In this document: positions 6,011 to 6,025 of the stretch, in pieces
Layout: every line of letters starts with the position of its first letter
Numbering within the stretch: position 1 is the first letter of the stretch
DNA from: Planctomycetaceae bacterium
Lineage (GTDB): Bacteria > Planctomycetota > Planctomycetia > Planctomycetales > Planctomycetaceae
Reading direction: 5' to 3'
DNA length: 6,025 nucleotides
NCBI GenBank assembly: GCA_020426085.1
Contig: JAGQQP010000278.1
Span: forward strand, 1-6,025
Translations under genes and position numbers: made by a program
The notes under the pieces: generated by a model
Seen by the model: only the letters and a program-made list of their open reading frames with translations
Databases searched by the model: none
What the model was told of the DNA's origin: nothing

Positions 6011-6025
6011 GGTGACTCACTGAAT

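Noticed and set aside
1..6025. Defence island, mobile element, CRISPR array or RNA gene
   Set aside because: No repeats with spacers, transposase, integrase, nuclease or toxin motifs, and no tRNA- or rRNA-like segment. The gaps between genes are all short.

Overview
The window looks like ordinary chromosomal DNA of a planctomycete (Planctomycetota, perhaps a Gimesia-like lineage; the genus is a guess). The main reason is the left-edge gene, which joins HEAT-like helices to a C-terminal CxxCH heme domain of the Pirellula/Verrucomicrobium type, a family that is expanded in this phylum. The secreted isochorismatase-like protein next to it and the moderate GC content also fit. No rRNA, tRNA, CRISPR array, insertion sequence or phage gene was seen.

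Layout. On the + strand lie the 3' part of a heme-binding protein gene (1-967) and, 45 bp later, a gene for an exported cysteine-hydrolase (isochorismatase-fold) protein (1013-2083). From 2089 to 5969 every gene is on the - strand. In transcription order (right to left) these are a SRPBCC-DoxX membrane protein (5064-5969), a DUF4166 protein (4387-5064), a DinB-fold protein (3796-4302), the zinc-ribbon protein YjdM (3358-3699), a TRIC/UPF0126 membrane protein (2675-3337) and a single-pass anchored hypothetical protein (2089-2562). The two strands converge with only 5 bp between stop codons. Coding density is high: the longest gap between genes is 112 bp, and no gene-free stretch exceeds 300 bases.

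How the genes may work together. The clearest unit is SRPBCC-DoxX with DUF4166. Stop and start codons share one base (TGATG), a strong Shine-Dalgarno lies inside the upstream gene's last codons, and an A7 run in the phase of a -1 slippery heptamer sits just before it. YjdM and TRIC, 20 bp apart, form a second probable transcription unit. DinB and the anchored hypothetical protein are preceded by 84-112 bp gaps and may have their own promoters. The + strand pair probably acts outside the cytoplasm, since one protein is predicted to bind heme c and the other has a signal peptide, but no shared pathway can be shown.

No clear novel defence or mobile system is present. The points most worth checking are the SRPBCC-DoxX/DUF4166 junction and the altered catalytic region of the isochorismatase-like protein.
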